Assembly: GCA_963799365.1 (NCBI GenBank)
Contig: CAWCWV010000001.1
Coordinates: 310,001 to 374,000 of the forward strand
Length of the DNA: 64,000 bases
Direction of reading: 5' to 3'
DNA from: Marinirhabdus sp963799365
Lineage (GTDB): Bacteria > Bacteroidota > Bacteroidia > Flavobacteriales > Flavobacteriaceae
Shown piece after piece: positions 1 through 8,028 of this stretch; positions within the stretch are counted from its first letter, which is position 1; the number at the start of each line of letters is the position of its first letter. Position numbers and translations under genes: made by a program. The notes under the pieces are model-generated. The model saw nothing but the letters and a program-made list of their open reading frames with translations. It was not told where the DNA came from and did no database searches.

Positions 1-11
1 TCAGAAAACCG

Positions 12-19
12 TACCTTTG
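12..19 (+). promoter_or_regulatory. Flavobacterial -7 element TACCTTTG upstream of the aldehyde dehydrogenase
   Basis: TACCTTTG matches the Flavobacteriia sigma-A -7 consensus TAnnTTTG. Transcription would start near 25, leaving an ~80-nt leader before the ATG at 105. The matching TTG (-33) element would lie outside the window, so only half of the promoter can be seen. Confidence 0.5.
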
Positions 20-104
20 CGCCTGAAAACAGCGACTTAATAGGTCACTTTTTTACAGAAAATAATAGATTCTGCTCGGGCGGAAGAAATAAAAAATAAA
101 AACT

Positions 105-1658
105 ATGTCAACAGTAGCCACCGATTTCGGAATGGACAAAGCATTAAAGCAATTAGGACTAACAGCTATTAACCACGGAACTTCCACAGGAAATACTTGG
201 TTTAAAGGTGGTGACGAGATCGCCTCATACTCTCCGGTAGACGGTGCCTTAATTGGTAAAGTAACTACAACTTCAAAAGAAGACTACGAGAAAGTTATAA
301 CAACAGCGCAAGATGCTTTTATAACATTTAGAGCTATGCCGGCACCACAACGTGGTGAAATTGTTCGTCAGTTTGGGAACAAATTACGTGAGTTAAAAGA
401 GCCTCTTGGTAAATTGGTTTCTTACGAGATGGGAAAATCCTTACAAGAAGGGTATGGTGAGGTTCAGGAAATGATTGACATTTGTGATTTTGCAGTGGGA
501 TTGTCCAGACAATTAAATGGGCAAACAATTCCTTCAGAAAGACCAGGACACGTAATGCGAGAGCAATGGCATTCTATTGGTATTGTTGGTATCATTTCGG
601 CATTTAACTTTCCAGTAGCAGTTTGGGCTTGGAATACTGCTTTGGCATGGGTTTGTGGAGATGTTTGTGTTTGGAAAGGAAGTGAAAAAGCACCTTTGTG
701 TACTGTTGCCTGTCAAAACATTATTGCTGGGGTATTGAAAGAAAACAACCTTCCAGAAGGCATTTCTTCTATCATTAATGGAGATTACAAAGTTGGTGAA
801 ATGATGACGAAAGATGCTAGAATTCCATTAATATCTGCAACAGGTTCTACCAGAATGGGGCGTATAGTAGGAGCTACGGTTGCAGAACGTTTTGGTAAAT
901 CTTTATTGGAATTAGGAGGAAATAATGCCATCATCATCACCCCAACGGCAGACTTGAAAGTAGTCGTACCTGGAGCGGTATTTGGTGCTGTAGGTACCTG
1001 TGGACAACGTTGCACCTCTACAAGAAGATTAATTATTCACGAAAGTGTGTATGATAAAGTAAGAGATGCCATCGTAGGAGCTTACAAGCAAATTGTGATT
1101 GGGAATCCATTGGATGAAAAAAACCATGTAGGTCCTTTAATTGACAAAGAATCTGTTGATACTTATTTAAAAGCTATAGAAAAAGCAAAAGCTGAAGGTG
1201 GAAAAGTTTTGGTAGAAGGTGGTGTTCTTGAAGGAAAAGGATATGAAAGCGGATGCTATGTAAAGCCAGCCATCATTGAAGCAGAAAATAGCTTTGCAAT
1301 TGTACAACACGAAACCTTTGCACCAATTTTATATCTAATGAAATACAGCGGCGAGGTAGAAAACGCTATTGAAAAGCAAAATGGAGTTGCACAGGGATTG
1401 TCTAGTGCTATTATGACAAATGAAATGAAAGAAGCTGAGAAGTTTTTATCATTTGCAGGTTCAGATTGTGGAATTGCAAATGTAAATATTGGGACTTCAG
1501 GAGCGGAGATTGGTGGTGCCTTTGGCGGTGAGAAAGAAACCGGGGGTGGACGTGAATCTGGAAGTGATGCCTGGAAAGTATACATGAGAAGACAGACAAA
1601 TACAGTTAATTACTCAGACGAATTGCCACTAGCGCAAGGAATTAAATTTGATTTATAA
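105..1658 (+). CDS. Family-7 aldehyde dehydrogenase (alpha-aminoadipic semialdehyde dehydrogenase-like)
   Basis: A 517-residue NAD(P)-dependent aldehyde dehydrogenase of full family length. Visible motifs are the cofactor-binding ISAFNFP (164-170), WKGSEKAP with the conserved lysine at 191, ATGSTRMG (245-252), LELGG with catalytic Glu269, and GQRCTS with nucleophile Cys303. The overall sequence resembles ALDH7/AmaB enzymes, which oxidise 2-aminoadipate semialdehyde in lysine catabolism; the exact substrate is inferred. It has no signal peptide and should be cytosolic. A -7 promoter element lies 86 bp upstream. A small lipoprotein gene follows only 2 bp after the stop, probably co-transcribed but with no obvious functional link. 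Confidence 0.93.
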   Translation: MSTVATDFGMDKALKQLGLTAINHGTSTGNTWFKGGDEIASYSPVDGALIGKVTTTSKEDYEKVITTAQDAFITFRAMPAPQRGEIVRQFGNKLRELKEPLGKLVSYEMGKSLQEGYGEVQEMIDICDFAVGLSRQLNGQTIPSERPGHVMREQWHSIGIVGIISAFNFPVAVWAWNTALAWVCGDVCVWKGSEKAPLCTVACQNIIAGVLKENNLPEGISSIINGDYKVGEMMTKDARIPLISATGSTRMGRIVGATVAERFGKSLLELGGNNAIIITPTADLKVVVPGAVFGAVGTCGQRCTSTRRLIIHESVYDKVRDAIVGAYKQIVIGNPLDEKNHVGPLIDKESVDTYLKAIEKAKAEGGKVLVEGGVLEGKGYESGCYVKPAIIEAENSFAIVQHETFAPILYLMKYSGEVENAIEKQNGVAQGLSSAIMTNEMKEAEKFLSFAGSDCGIANVNIGTSGAEIGGAFGGEKETGGGRESGSDAWKVYMRRQTNTVNYSDELPLAQGIKFDL

Positions 1659-1660
1659 AA

Positions 1661-2068
1661 TTGCGATTTCTATTTTTAGTATTTTTTTCAGTTTTAATAG
1701 TAGCTTGCTCTAAGGAAGATGATACTGCGGCAAATCAGGCTGTAGGCTGTTTTCCAGGATTAGCTATTGGTCTAAAGATTGATGTAAGAAACAGCGAAAC
1801 AAATAAATTTGTTGATAGCGGAATAATTGTAAAAGCTCGCGATGGTGCATATGAACAAGTTTTGCGTCTTAGCACAAGTCCCCAGCCTATGGCAGATACA
1901 TCTTACACAGGCAATAGCAGACTTGGAACTTATAGAATAACGATACGAGGAGATGAGTATGAACTATTTACAAGTGACCCCGTTGAAGTTATGGAATACG
2001 TGGATAGATGTAATAACATTACTGTTAGTACTACTTCCAAAACTTATATGATAACACCAAAAAATTAA
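1661..2068 (+). CDS. Small lipoprotein, paralogue of the next gene
   Basis: A 135-residue predicted lipoprotein. The N-terminus is a hydrophobic signal ending in the lipobox IVAC at about residues 13-16, followed by KEDD, an acidic stretch typical of flavobacterial lipoproteins exported to the cell surface. The only start before the lipobox is a TTG 2 bp after the aldehyde dehydrogenase stop, so translation may be coupled. The mature part (GLKIDVRN..., a GIIVKARDGAY segment) resembles the product of the gene at 2169 and looks like a single beta-sandwich domain of the carboxypeptidase-regulatory type. No catalytic residues are evident and the function is unknown. A strong terminator follows at 2088. 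Confidence 0.75.
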   Translation: MRFLFLVFFSVLIVACSKEDDTAANQAVGCFPGLAIGLKIDVRNSETNKFVDSGIIVKARDGAYEQVLRLSTSPQPMADTSYTGNSRLGTYRITIRGDEYELFTSDPVEVMEYVDRCNNITVSTTSKTYMITPKN

Positions 2069-2087
2069 ATACTTACTTATATATGGT

Positions 2088-2126
2088 AAACCCGTTCAAA
2101 ATTTATTGAACGGGTTTTGGTTTTTT
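2088..2126 (+). terminator. Intrinsic terminator after the first small lipoprotein
   Basis: A perfect 12-bp stem (AAACCCGTTCAA at 2088-2099 pairing with 2106-2117) with a 6-nt loop, followed by a T-rich tract. It separates the two related lipoprotein genes into different transcription units. Confidence 0.85.
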
Positions 2127-2168
2127 ATATGCTATATACTTCATTTCATTTTTTGACGTTCTATCGGT

Positions 2169-2546
2169 ATGAAAAAACTCTTAGTTGTATTCTTTGTAGC
2201 ATTGTGTTTTGCTTGTAGTGGAGATGATGATGCAGTTGCACAGGATCCCGTAGCTTGCACTGAAGAATTTGTCTTTGGTTTAAGCGTGCAAGTTCGTGAC
2301 GCAGTTACAAACGCCATTATTCCGGGAGATGTTACAGTAGTTGCTCAAGATGGCAGTTACACCGAAACATTAAGTTTTATATTCGACACACACGTGGGGG
2401 CTGGAGAACGTCCAGGTTCTTATACCTTGACGGCTACAAAAGAAGGATTTATGACAAAAATGGAGGGTCCTGTTGTAGTTGTTATGGACGAAGCTATGTG
2501 TCACGTAATCACTCAAAGTGTGACTATTTTGTTAGAGGCTAATTAA
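2169..2546 (+). CDS. Small lipoprotein, paralogue of the preceding gene
   Basis: A 125-residue predicted lipoprotein with signal MKKLLVVFFVALCFAC (lipobox CFAC) followed by SGDDD. The mature domain shares the layout of the 1661 product: a Cys near the start of the domain, GLSVQVRDAVTN, then VTVVAQDGSYTETL. This suggests tandem duplication and divergence. A domain of this size with a repeated beta pattern fits a carboxypeptidase-like regulatory fold, but no function can be assigned. The gene ends convergently with the metallophosphatase gene, the two stop codons overlapping by 4 bp. Confidence 0.8.
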   Translation: MKKLLVVFFVALCFACSGDDDAVAQDPVACTEEFVFGLSVQVRDAVTNAIIPGDVTVVAQDGSYTETLSFIFDTHVGAGERPGSYTLTATKEGFMTKMEGPVVVVMDEAMCHVITQSVTILLEAN

Positions 2547-3268
2547 TTTCTTCCAGTTTCTTCAGGATATAATTCCCAAACAGGATCACTTTGCCAAATT
2601 TCTTTAGTATCGGCATCAATAATCGATAGCCTTCCTTTAAAAGCAGCTCCTGTATCTACATTCCAAACATTGGCAAAATTAGTAGGAACTTCTTTTCCTA
2701 TTCTAAAAACAGGTGTATGTCCAATATATATTTCACTGAATATTTTTAACCGTTCAGGGTATTTATCGTCTTCTTCTGAAAGCGTTGCATCTAGACCGCA
2801 CACCATTTCCCAAAGTGTTCTGTCCCAATAGACAAGATTCGGAAAATATTCAAACTGAGGTCCTTTTTGATTGGTGAATCCCGCGTGAAGATAACATCGG
2901 TTTTGAGAATCTATGTGGAAATTTTCAAGGTTTTCAAGAAATTGAAGGTGTTTTTCAATCTTAGCTTCGGAAAGTTTTGCATAGCTTTTTATACTAGATT
3001 GTCCGCCATGATTCAACCACATAGGGCTAGATTCTTTTCCTTTTAAGTAGTTATATACTAGTTCGTCGTGGTTTCCGCGTAAAAAAATACAGTGATACTC
3101 TTCAGCAAAACCCATCAAAAAGGCAATGGTTTCAGCATTATCACTCCAGCCATCTACGTAGTCACCTAAAAATATAAACGTATCCATATTCGAGGGTTTT
3201 ACAAGCTCTAAAACCTGTTTCAATCCGCGTAAGCCTCCGTGTATGTCCCCAACAACTAGGGTTCTCAT
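2543..3268 (-). CDS. Calcineurin-like metallophosphatase (PPP-type)
   Basis: A 241-residue protein of the serine/threonine protein phosphatase (PPP) branch of metallophosphoesterases. The di-metal site motifs are clear: GDIHG (7-11), GDYVDG (35-40) and GNHDE (65-69), with later His residues in LHAGF and IGHTP. Bacterial members hydrolyse phosphoproteins or small phosphoesters such as diadenosine polyphosphates, so the substrate is uncertain. There is no signal peptide, so it should be cytosolic. Its ATG overlaps the end of the upstream zinc-ribbon gene by 4 bp, showing translational coupling in a minus-strand operon. Confidence 0.9.
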   Translation of the reverse strand: MRTLVVGDIHGGLRGLKQVLELVKPSNMDTFIFLGDYVDGWSDNAETIAFLMGFAEEYHCIFLRGNHDELVYNYLKGKESSPMWLNHGGQSSIKSYAKLSEAKIEKHLQFLENLENFHIDSQNRCYLHAGFTNQKGPQFEYFPNLVYWDRTLWEMVCGLDATLSEEDDKYPERLKIFSEIYIGHTPVFRIGKEVPTNFANVWNVDTGAAFKGRLSIIDADTKEIWQSDPVWELYPEETGRN

Positions 3269-4356
3269 ATATTAATTAAATAAACAATCATCCCCAAAAT
3301 CGCTAAAATAAATACTATAAAGAAGAATATTTTCCAAAAAGAATACGGTCGCTCTCCGGAGATTACACCAGACTGTCCGTTCACGAAAAAGTTATAGCGT
3401 CTCCCTTTAAACTGATACGCACTTATATATACTGGAAGCAAAATATGTTTAAATTTCTCTTCGGTAAGCCTCATATCTATAGATGAAACTCTTTGGGTAT
3501 CACCACCAATGTCACGACACGCCCAACGCTCTGCAATGTTGCGTGCTTCTTTTGATGCCTCCAAATGTCCATCCTTTAAAGGAATAGTATATTTTTCGGT
3601 TACAAAACCAGCCAGAAATCCGCTCTGGAAAGTCTCTAATTTTTTTAAATCCCATAGCGCAACTTTTTTGGGAATCACGCCTGTTTTCTGTTTTGAAGCT
3701 TTAATGAGTGTATCATCTACAAATCCAGAAATAGTTCCTGCAGCTGGATACCAACGTGTACGTCTTTCTTGAACGGTTCTTCTATTTTTACCGCTTCCAA
3801 CAGTTTTGGTAACGTAATAATATTCCCCTCTTTGTCCTGTATATTTTGCAAATAGCTGTGCGTCGAATGTCCAAAAGGGAGCATACAATCCTTTGGTATG
3901 CTGTGGGTCCAACGAGGCTTTTTTAAGTTTGTTAGGCGCCCACCAAAGTCCATCCACCCACTTTTTGAAGATTTGATGGGCTTTTTTCTGGTCTAACTGA
4001 AAGGGTAAAACAGCTCCTGGTAAAATCCAATCGTCTTTATAGGCATCCTCCACTACCAAAGGCATAGTACAATACACGCAATGCAACGACTTGTAATTTT
4101 CTTCCACATGCTGGTTAGCACCACAGTTTTTACAATGTAACATGGTAATTTGCTCACTATGCGATTGCGCTCCTAATTCTGAAAGATACTTGTTGAGTTC
4201 TAGCTCATGAAATGCATCCAAGGCAGGCGGAATATCTTGTTTATAACCACAATACTCACATTTAAGTTCTGTTGTCCCTGGCGCATACCGAAGCTCTGCT
4301 CCACAATTAATGCAGGCTTTTTTGAGTTCGGATGTTTGTTGGGGGCTGGGTTGCAA
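3265..4356 (-). CDS. Double zinc-ribbon membrane-anchored protein
   Basis: A 363-residue protein with two N-terminal CxxC-x14-CxxC zinc ribbons (Cys15/18/33/36 and Cys75/78/93/96) and one C-terminal transmembrane helix (IFFFIVFILAILGMIVYLI). The ribbons are of the TFIIB type, and such proteins are often wrongly labelled as helicase or PriA-like; no helicase motif is present here. The central part is rich in Trp and Lys and probably forms a cytoplasmic domain tethered to the inner membrane. It sits between the SPFH/GYF_2 gene and the metallophosphatase gene. In other bacteria similar zinc-ribbon genes also accompany YdjI-like SPFH genes, so a shared membrane role is inferred. Confidence 0.75.
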   Translation of the reverse strand: MQPSPQQTSELKKACINCGAELRYAPGTTELKCEYCGYKQDIPPALDAFHELELNKYLSELGAQSHSEQITMLHCKNCGANQHVEENYKSLHCVYCTMPLVVEDAYKDDWILPGAVLPFQLDQKKAHQIFKKWVDGLWWAPNKLKKASLDPQHTKGLYAPFWTFDAQLFAKYTGQRGEYYYVTKTVGSGKNRRTVQERRTRWYPAAGTISGFVDDTLIKASKQKTGVIPKKVALWDLKKLETFQSGFLAGFVTEKYTIPLKDGHLEASKEARNIAERWACRDIGGDTQRVSSIDMRLTEEKFKHILLPVYISAYQFKGRRYNFFVNGQSGVISGERPYSFWKIFFFIVFILAILGMIVYLINI

Positions 4357-4393
4357 GGGATTTATTATAATTAAATATTTTGCTATTATAGAA

Positions 4394-4463
4394 GCGCTCC
4401 CCTAGGGGTTTGCCCTTCCGTCCCGCTTAAGCGGGACATCTTCCCTTTGCAAGGGAAGGAGCC
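4394..4463. repeat. GC-rich cluster of three palindromes
   Basis: Three palindromes lie side by side in an AT-rich spacer: CCCCTAGGGG (4399-4408), GTCCCGCTTAAGCGGGAC (4420-4437) and TTCCCTTTGCAAGGGAA (4441-4457). The outer ends (GCGCTCC and GGAGCC) can pair as well, so the whole unit could fold into a branched hairpin. It belongs to the short palindromic repeats common between flavobacterial genes. It lies downstream of the SPFH gene. Confidence 0.7.
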
Positions 4464-4484
4464 TTTATAAATTTATTTTAATTT

Positions 4485-4555
4485 GTTACCTAGTTACCTA
4501 GTTACCTAGTTACCTAGTTACCTAGTTACCTAGTTACCTAGTTACCTAGTTACCT
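4485..4555. repeat. Tandem octanucleotide repeat GTTACCTA, nearly nine copies
   Basis: Eight exact copies of GTTACCTA (4485-4548) and a 7-bp partial copy. Read on the minus strand the array is TAGGTAAC, and it begins inside the last codons of the SPFH gene: the Gly-Asn-stop end of that protein is the first unit. The array probably grew by slippage from the gene's 3' end. Because the first unit already contains the stop codon, changes in copy number would not alter the protein. Confidence 0.95.
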
Positions 4556-5688
4556 GGCAATGGTGGTGGGGTGTTGCCTCCTAGGAATGGTTTTAACTCT
4601 TCTACTTCATTGAGGGCTGTCCAACTTTGCATGCCTTGTTTCCAAACCAGGGAGTCTTTATTAATGGTTCTATTGGCGAAAAGTGCTCTTAACTGGTCAA
4701 ACCCTACTGGACCTGCTTGTTGGCCGTTGGCTGAATAGAAATATTGTACTGCTGCAGGCATAGGGGGAGGCATAGCGCCAGCCATTTGCTGCTGTGCCGG
4801 CATTTGTTGTTGTCCACCCATTTGGGGGCTCATCATGCCACCCATTTGTTGTGCTAAAACAAAGCCCATTCCCATGCCCATTCCTGCGCCTGCAGTACCG
4901 CCCTCATTGGCAGCTGCAGCTTCAATAGCTTTGGCAGTTTTGAATTTGGTTAACTTGTCAAGATCCAATTTGTCTAAACGGCTATACTCAAAGATTTCTT
5001 TTTTAAGGTCTTCCGGCATAGACACATTTTCAATGTAGAATTTCTCCAAAGAAATCCCTACACTTTCAAACTCCGGCTTCATGACCGTTTGGCATGTTTC
5101 AGAAAGTTCTGTAGTGTTGGCTGCGTATAATTCTATGGGAAGATTTGCTTCGCCTACGGTATCTGTAAAGCGCGTGGCAATTAAGCTTTTTAGATGTTCG
5201 TTTATTTCAAAATTGGTAAAATTATTGTCGGTTCCTACAATATCTACTACAAACTTACCAGCATTACTAATCTTAAAAGCATAGGTTCCAAAGGCTCGTA
5301 TTTCAACTAAACCAAATCGCTCGTCATTTAGTGTGATAGGGTTTTTAGTTCCCCATTTTTCATCTGTAAATAGGTGGGTATTTACAAAATAAACTTCAGC
5401 TTTAAAGGGGCTGTCAAAACCATACTTCCATCCTTTTAAGGTGGTTAGGATAGGTAGATTTTGTGTGTTTAATGTGTAGGTTCCTGGTTTAAAAACATCG
5501 GCAAGTTGTCCTTCATTTATAAAAACTGCAGTTTGTCCTTCACGAACAATAAGCTTAGCGTTGTTTTTAATTTCGTTTTGGTAGCGTTCAAACCTATGAC
5601 AAATGGTATCATCTGTATAGTCCAGCCACTCAATAATGTCTATAAATTCGTGACTTAATTTCTCTTTTATCTTATCGAAGATGCCCAT
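4546..5688 (-). CDS. SPFH-domain protein with C-terminal GYF_2 domain (YdjI-like)
   Basis: A 380-residue protein. Residues ~1-240 form an SPFH/virion-core-like domain of the YdjI type (IVREGQTAVFINEGQLADVF, LPIELYAANTTELSE, MPEDLKKEIFEYSRLDKLDLDKL). A Gly/Met/Gln-rich linker follows (GAGMGMGMGF..., MGGQQQMPAQQQM). Residues ~315-372 form a GYF_2 domain (YFYSANGQQAGPVGFDQL, then WKQGMQSW). SPFH proteins oligomerise at membranes and GYF_2 domains bind proline-rich peptides, so it probably acts as a scaffold. No transmembrane helix is obvious. The stop codon lies in an octanucleotide tandem repeat. It is probably linked with the zinc-ribbon gene downstream, 190 bp away. Confidence 0.85.
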   Translation of the reverse strand: MGIFDKIKEKLSHEFIDIIEWLDYTDDTICHRFERYQNEIKNNAKLIVREGQTAVFINEGQLADVFKPGTYTLNTQNLPILTTLKGWKYGFDSPFKAEVYFVNTHLFTDEKWGTKNPITLNDERFGLVEIRAFGTYAFKISNAGKFVVDIVGTDNNFTNFEINEHLKSLIATRFTDTVGEANLPIELYAANTTELSETCQTVMKPEFESVGISLEKFYIENVSMPEDLKKEIFEYSRLDKLDLDKLTKFKTAKAIEAAAANEGGTAGAGMGMGMGFVLAQQMGGMMSPQMGGQQQMPAQQQMAGAMPPPMPAAVQYFYSANGQQAGPVGFDQLRALFANRTINKDSLVWKQGMQSWTALNEVEELKPFLGGNTPPPLPGN

Positions 5689-5770
5689 GAGGTTGTTTTT
5701 TAAATTAGGATTTTAAAGATACTAAAATAAATACTTTAGCTGAATTGAGCCTCAATGATTTCACACAATA

Positions 5771-6907
5771 TTAGTTATACCTAACTTTTCTTAAAATCCG
5801 TACGCTTTCTTTATAGGCTTGATATGTTTTTCCACCTATATTTTTGAGGTACGGTTTTGCTTCGTAGAGTTTTTCTTTAGCTTCAGGAAAATCGTTGAGG
5901 TAACAAATAAGGTAGGTTTCAGCGAGGTTCTCTATATCTTTTTCTTCGGAAATATGTAATGGAATGTTTCTCTGAAGTTTTTTAAGTAAGGTATTGTTGC
6001 TATTATAAATATGAAACAGTGTTTTTTTGTTGAAATGTGGTGGCTCAAAAATAAGCTGGGTTTCCATATTATAGAACCCGTTTTCCTTAAAGTCAATTGT
6101 AACTTCTTCCAAGGGATAATACTGGAACTGATTGTTTAATCCCAAATTTACATATTCAGTAATCTTAAAAAAATCCTCAGTATACTCAATGCTCACATCG
6201 TCTAAAGCCGAGTAAAATAATTTTACCTGTTCATTTATCAACTCAATATCTACTCGTGAATAATAAGTTTTGTTTTTTACCTGTTTGGTATGTCCTGCCC
6301 AACAAAGCACAAAAATTTCTTTAAAAACTTTGTAATGTCCTTCTAGATCTGAATGTCTGTGATTTATAAAATCCATCACTCCATCTAGGGTTAATTCAAT
6401 ATTGTTTTTGGCTTTCGTTTCAATGGCGCGAACGATTTCAGAATTCATGTCTTTAATTACAATATCAAAGTCTTTTGGCATTGAAATACTACCATCCCGA
6501 AGAAAAATAGAACCACCCCAATATTTCCAAATATTCTTTCGTAATGAGGTGATTTCGCCTGTTGGTCTAATAGTGACCAAACCCACAACCTTGTCTTCCG
6601 GTAAGTGCGGAAACATCACATTTTCATAAGAAATAATAGGAGCATTGGTTAAATATGCGTTGATCAAATTCTGCAACTTACTGTCATCAAAGAAATCTAC
6701 ACCCCTAATTTCATTACCTTCATCTTCCACGCCAATCACGATAAAACTATTATTGTTTGGGTTGCTGTTGCTAAGCGCACAAATATGCTTTAAAAACTTT
6801 GCCTTTCCCTCTTTGTTGCCCAGATCTATCTTTCTTTTCTTGTCATAGAAGCTGCTCTCATCGTTATGAGCTAGAAGGTTTTTGATGAGAAGGCGTTTGT
6901 TAATCAT
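5771..6907 (-). CDS. AlbA_2 (Schlafen-type) domain protein
   Basis: A 378-residue protein whose first ~150 residues match the AlbA_2 / Schlafen AlbA module: ALSNSNPNNNSFIVIGVEDEGNEIRGV, then VGLVTIRPTGEITSLRKNIWKYWGGSIFLRDGSISMPK. This module occurs in proteins annotated as ATP-binding or transcriptional regulators and is thought to bind nucleic acid or nucleotide. The C-terminal ~220 residues are charged and show no motif I recognise. There is no signal peptide. The gene stands alone, bounded by a hairpin element upstream and the SPFH gene downstream. It could be a defence or stress regulator, but nothing in the context proves this. Confidence 0.75.
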   Translation of the reverse strand: MINKRLLIKNLLAHNDESSFYDKKRKIDLGNKEGKAKFLKHICALSNSNPNNNSFIVIGVEDEGNEIRGVDFFDDSKLQNLINAYLTNAPIISYENVMFPHLPEDKVVGLVTIRPTGEITSLRKNIWKYWGGSIFLRDGSISMPKDFDIVIKDMNSEIVRAIETKAKNNIELTLDGVMDFINHRHSDLEGHYKVFKEIFVLCWAGHTKQVKNKTYYSRVDIELINEQVKLFYSALDDVSIEYTEDFFKITEYVNLGLNNQFQYYPLEEVTIDFKENGFYNMETQLIFEPPHFNKKTLFHIYNSNNTLLKKLQRNIPLHISEEKDIENLAETYLICYLNDFPEAKEKLYEAKPYLKNIGGKTYQAYKESVRILRKVRYN

Positions 6908-6921
6908 TGTTATTAATTTTC

Positions 6922-7122
6922 GGTCCTTCGATACATCTCGTTTTAAATGCCTGAAAGCATTTAAAACGGGACACTCAGGAACCTTTTATTTTGCTTTTTG
7001 TTTAAAGATAGTCTAGGTTTTTAAATGTATAGCTTTCCAAAAGTTTATTTGTTTTACAGTCAAAGGTGGGTGAGTGATCTTTATAAAATGCTGAAAAGCA
7101 TTTTATAAAGATTGTATCGAAG
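6922..7122. repeat. Paired-hairpin composite repeat, copy A
   Basis: The left arm GGTCCTTCGATAC is followed by a 12-bp hairpin stem (6939-6950 with 6957-6968) and CACTCAGGAACC. After ~85 bp comes TCAAAGGTGGGTGAGTG, a 16-bp hairpin stem (7077-7092 with 7097-7112) and TGTATCGAAG. The two half-elements are in inverted orientation. The same arrangement, with the same arms but different stem sequences, occurs at 38773-38962. The right half overlaps the 3' end of the SDR gene. Confidence 0.75.
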
Positions 7123-7879
7123 CTTTATTGACAATAGTACTACTAGCCTGGTCCAAACACATTACAGTCAAATCTGCAATATTCACATGTGGCGGGCGGG
7201 TTACAGCAAATAAAATGATGTCTGCAATATCTTCGGGTCGCAAGGGGGTGAAGTTTTGATATACTTTTTCGGCTCTGTCTGTGTCGCCTTTAAAACGCAC
7301 TTCACTAAATTCAGTTTCAACCAAACCTGGGTTAATGGCACCTACACGTATTCCTTTTCCATTTAAATCCAGGCGTATTCCTTGATTAATGGCGTCAACG
7401 GCGTATTTACTAGCACAATATACATTTCCATTGGGATACACTTCTTTTCCTGCAGTAGAGCCAATATTAATGATATGCCCAGATTTATTTTTAAGCATTA
7501 CAGGCAAAACTGCTTTACTCATATAAAGGAGTCCTTTTACATTAATGTCCAGCATAGCATCCCAGTCATCAGTATTTCCGTTTTGAAAGGGGTCGAGACC
7601 GTGGGCATTACCTGCGTTGTTTATGAGAATGTCAATGTTTGAAAAGGCCTTAGGTAGATTTTCAATATTTTTGAAAACGGCTTCTTTATCCCGAATATCA
7701 AATTGTAAGATATGTACTTCGGTCTTGTGGGTTAGTTCCTTGGAAATATTTTGTAAACGTTCTTGTCTTCTTCCGCAAAGAATTAGTTTGGCACCACTTT
7801 CTGCAAATAGATACGCTGTTGCGCGACCAATGCCACTTGTAGCTCCCGTGATAAGGGCTATTTTATTTTTTAATTGCAT
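7103..7879 (-). CDS. Short-chain dehydrogenase/reductase (YdfG-like)
   Basis: A 258-residue classical SDR. The motifs are TGATSGIG (11-18, NADP binding; GRRQER after beta-2 favours NADPH), NNAG (87-90) and the catalytic triad Ser141, Tyr154, Lys158 (YCASK). Full length agrees with the YdfG-type 3-hydroxy-acid dehydrogenase branch, but the substrate is unknown. The final codons (Ala-Ser-Ile-Gln-Ser-Leu-stop) lie inside the right half of a hairpin repeat, so the repeat appears to have replaced the original C-terminus. The gene is cytosolic and monocistronic, divergent from the DUF4382 lipoprotein gene. Confidence 0.92.
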   Translation of the reverse strand: MQLKNKIALITGATSGIGRATAYLFAESGAKLILCGRRQERLQNISKELTHKTEVHILQFDIRDKEAVFKNIENLPKAFSNIDILINNAGNAHGLDPFQNGNTDDWDAMLDINVKGLLYMSKAVLPVMLKNKSGHIINIGSTAGKEVYPNGNVYCASKYAVDAINQGIRLDLNGKGIRVGAINPGLVETEFSEVRFKGDTDRAEKVYQNFTPLRPEDIADIILFAVTRPPHVNIADLTVMCLDQASSTIVNKASIQSL

Positions 7880-8028
7880 AATTGTTAAATTTCAGCCTAA
7901 AAGTAGGGATTCTGTAACTTTTGTTTGCGTTAACTGCACGTTAATTATGTTGTTAATGCCTGTTAACTTCATTGACTTGAAAATTTTAATGAATTAATAT
8001 TGGCCTTCAAACCTAAAATAACAAAAAA

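Noticed and set aside
4485..4555. Possible CRISPR-like repeat
   Set aside because: The unit is 8 bp with no spacers; it is a simple tandem repeat and no cas gene is near.
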